A stretch of 63,580 nucleotides of DNA. Source: Nitrososphaerota archaeon. Its GTDB lineage: Archaea > Thermoproteota > Nitrososphaeria > Nitrososphaerales > Nitrosopumilaceae. Below the pieces are notes generated by a model. It did not search any database and was not told the origin of the DNA. It saw nothing but the letters and a program-made list of their open reading frames with translations. The stretch is from assembly GCA_028867785.1 (NCBI GenBank), contig JAGWFS010000009.1, positions 1-63,580 on the forward strand. Direction: 5' to 3'. Numbering within the stretch: position 1 is the first letter of the stretch; every line of letters starts with the position of its first letter. Shown here in pieces: positions 62,866 to 63,580 of the stretch. The translations under genes and the position numbers were made by a program.

Positions 62866-62944
62866 GGTCATCTCCCAACCAGAACGTCCAGAACATGACC
62901 CCAGCCACCACAAGGATCAGTACACCTGTCAAGAAATCATACAT
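62855..62944 (-). CDS. Single-TM micro-protein (29 aa)
   Basis: ATG at 62942-62944: MYDFLTGVLILVVAGVMFWT then FWLGDDHES. One TM helix with a short acidic tail, overlapping the next start by 11 bases. It resembles the TM micro-proteins at 61996 and 62239. GGAG lies eleven bases upstream. Confidence 0.55.
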   Translation of the reverse strand: MYDFLTGVLILVVAGVMFWTFWLGDDHES

Positions 62945-62946
62945 TG

Positions 62947-63102
62947 TCACAACATCTCCAATGTCCTCAGCCGATCCCTCAGCCCTCTCCAGCACCGTTG
63001 ACACAGGTCATGATCCGGCCTAGAGAGGATCTTGTGTTGCCTGAAAATCCTTCCCCGTAGGGTGGTGAACAGGGCCTTCCGCCCACAGGTTTGACAGGTC
63101 AT
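62947..63102 (-). CDS. Zinc-ribbon micro-protein (51 aa)
   Basis: A 51-aa protein: MTCQTCGRKALFTTLRGRIF and DLCQRCWRGLRDRLRTLEML, two C-x2-C pairs. The ATG at 63100-63102 is preferred. Its leader is a copy of the one before 63330-63533, but a 190-base hexamer array separates the ribosome site (GAGGAAGG) from the ATG, so translation could also start upstream and run through the array. Confidence 0.65.
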   Translation of the reverse strand: MTCQTCGRKALFTTLRGRIFRQHKILSRPDHDLCQRCWRGLRDRLRTLEML

Positions 63103-63103
63103 A

Positions 63104-63292
63104 TAGACCCAGACCAAGAAGACCCAGACCCAGACCAAGACCTAGACCAAGACCCAGATAAAGACCTAGACCTAGACCTAGACCTAGACCAAGACCTAGA
63201 CCAAGACCCAGATAAAGACCTAGACCTAGACCTAGACCAAGACCCAGACCAAGACGACCCAGACCAAGACCTAGACCAAGACCCAGACCCAG
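63104..63292. repeat. Hexamer microsatellite-like array
   Basis: About 190 bases built from 6-base units of the form AGACCN (AGACCT, AGACCC, AGACCA with some changes). Within it a longer block with AGATAAAGACCTAGACC occurs twice, so duplications are nested. All six frames are free of stops through most of it: one strand reads as Asp-Leu/Asp-Gln repeats, the other as Gly-Leu, Gly-Ser/Trp-Ser or Val-Trp repeats. It lies between a duplicated leader and the ATG at 63102. Confidence 0.9.
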
Positions 63293-63330
63293 ACCTTCCT
63301 CTATGTTTCCTACCCATCCTACTTTCCCCC
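63286..63330 (-). promoter_or_regulatory. Duplicated leader, copy A
   Basis: This 45-base segment is identical to 63536-63580. On the minus strand it carries GGGGAAAGTAGGATGGG and the ribosome site GAGGAAGG. Both copies lie just upstream of small genes, and the 17 bases at the start codons (TCATATAGACCCAGACC) also match, so the whole leader was duplicated and copy A was then split by the hexamer array. Confidence 0.75.
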
Positions 63331-63533
63331 TATCGGGCATGTCTCATATGAGCAGGGAACCCTCCCCGCTGGTAGTCCCTGTCAATGGCCTTCAGGGCTT
63401 CTTGATTGACCTGAAAAGTCATATGGGCCTTAACTTTATCTGCTAGGGTCATTGGTTTATCAAAAGTGGGGTCGTGGAAGATAACCCGTACTGGCCCATG
63501 TCCCCGATGTCCTACATCAATGTGACGGCTCAT
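63330..63533 (-). CDS. Small hypothetical protein (67 aa)
   Basis: A 67-aa protein: MSRHIDVGHRGHGPVRVIFH, then DKVKAHMTFQVNQEALKAID and a basic end. The ATG at 63531-63533 follows the intact leader copy with GAGGAAGG about 12 bases upstream. No family recognised. Confidence 0.7.
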   Translation of the reverse strand: MSRHIDVGHRGHGPVRVIFHDPTFDKPMTLADKVKAHMTFQVNQEALKAIDRDYQRGGFPAHMRHAR

Positions 63534-63580
63534 ATAGACCCAGACCTTCCTCTATGTTTCCTACCCATCCTACTTTCCCC
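63504..63580. repeat. Terminal 77-bp direct repeat, right copy
   Basis: Identical to bases 1-77; see the left copy. It includes the second leader (63536-63580) and the first codons of the gene at 63330-63533. Removing one copy gives a circular map of 63,503 bp. Confidence 0.9.

Noticed and set aside
63104-63292. CRISPR array
   Set aside because: The units are 6 bases long with no conserved 25-40-base repeats or unique spacers, so it is a microsatellite-like array.
1-63580. Integrated prophage or temperate phage
   Set aside because: The ends join into a circle, no bacterial flanks are present, and no integrase, excisionase or cI-like repressor is recognisable.

Overview
The window is one complete, circularly assembled genome of a tailed phage. 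The first 77 bases are repeated exactly at the end (63504-63580), so the unique length is about 63.5 kb. No integrase, excisionase or lysogeny repressor is recognisable, so a virulent lifestyle is inferred. The gene set (portal, N4-gp56-like capsid protein, scaffold, glutamine-rich internal virion proteins with a transglycosylase, no tape measure) suggests a short-tailed, podovirus-like virion. Two secreted proteins, an fn3 protein at 3961 and a PQQ-like beta-propeller at 14909, resemble secreted proteins of Acidobacteriota. With the sugar genes this suggests a Gram-negative, possibly acidobacterial, host; this is inference, not proof.

Layout: two divergent blocks leave a 515-bp AT-rich, palindrome-bearing control region (2667-3181). 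The rightward block (3182-36866) holds small leading genes, a heptose-kinase-like protein, a large terminase split into two genes around a lysis/methyltransferase cassette, portal, beta-propeller fibre, scaffold, capsid gene with a group I intron, decoration protein, heptosyltransferase, head-tail and tail proteins, internal virion proteins and a phosphatase. The leftward block runs from 2666 down through position 1, then 63533 down to 36884. It holds many micro-genes (23-100 aa, often CxxC zinc-ribbon or single-TM proteins), then a peptide-ligase island (60825-52961), an SIS isomerase, recombination and replication genes (Cas4/RecB-like nuclease, Sak4-like ATPase, DUF669-like protein, family A polymerase fused to an FeS uracil-glycosylase domain, DUF3987-like ATPase) and nucleotide-pool enzymes (MazG, DUF5664, HAD).

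The most interesting systems are: (i) the island combining three glutamine-synthetase-fold amidoligases, an ATP-grasp ligase, a class II glutamine amidotransferase and zinc-ribbon partners, which looks like a phiEco32-type peptide-tag or peptide-bond-forming system enlarged with extra ligases; (ii) a dispersed heptose/glycan module (SIS isomerase, HldE-like kinase, GT9 transferase, TylF-like methyltransferase); (iii) the split terminase; and (iv) a signal-peptide-bearing beta-propeller joined to a tail-fibre tip.

Translation is tightly coupled: ATGA, GTGA and TAATG junctions are common, with frequent GTG and TTG starts and one probable CTG start. Many genes below 60 aa were found by following these junctions. 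All functions are read from motifs by eye; no database search was run.
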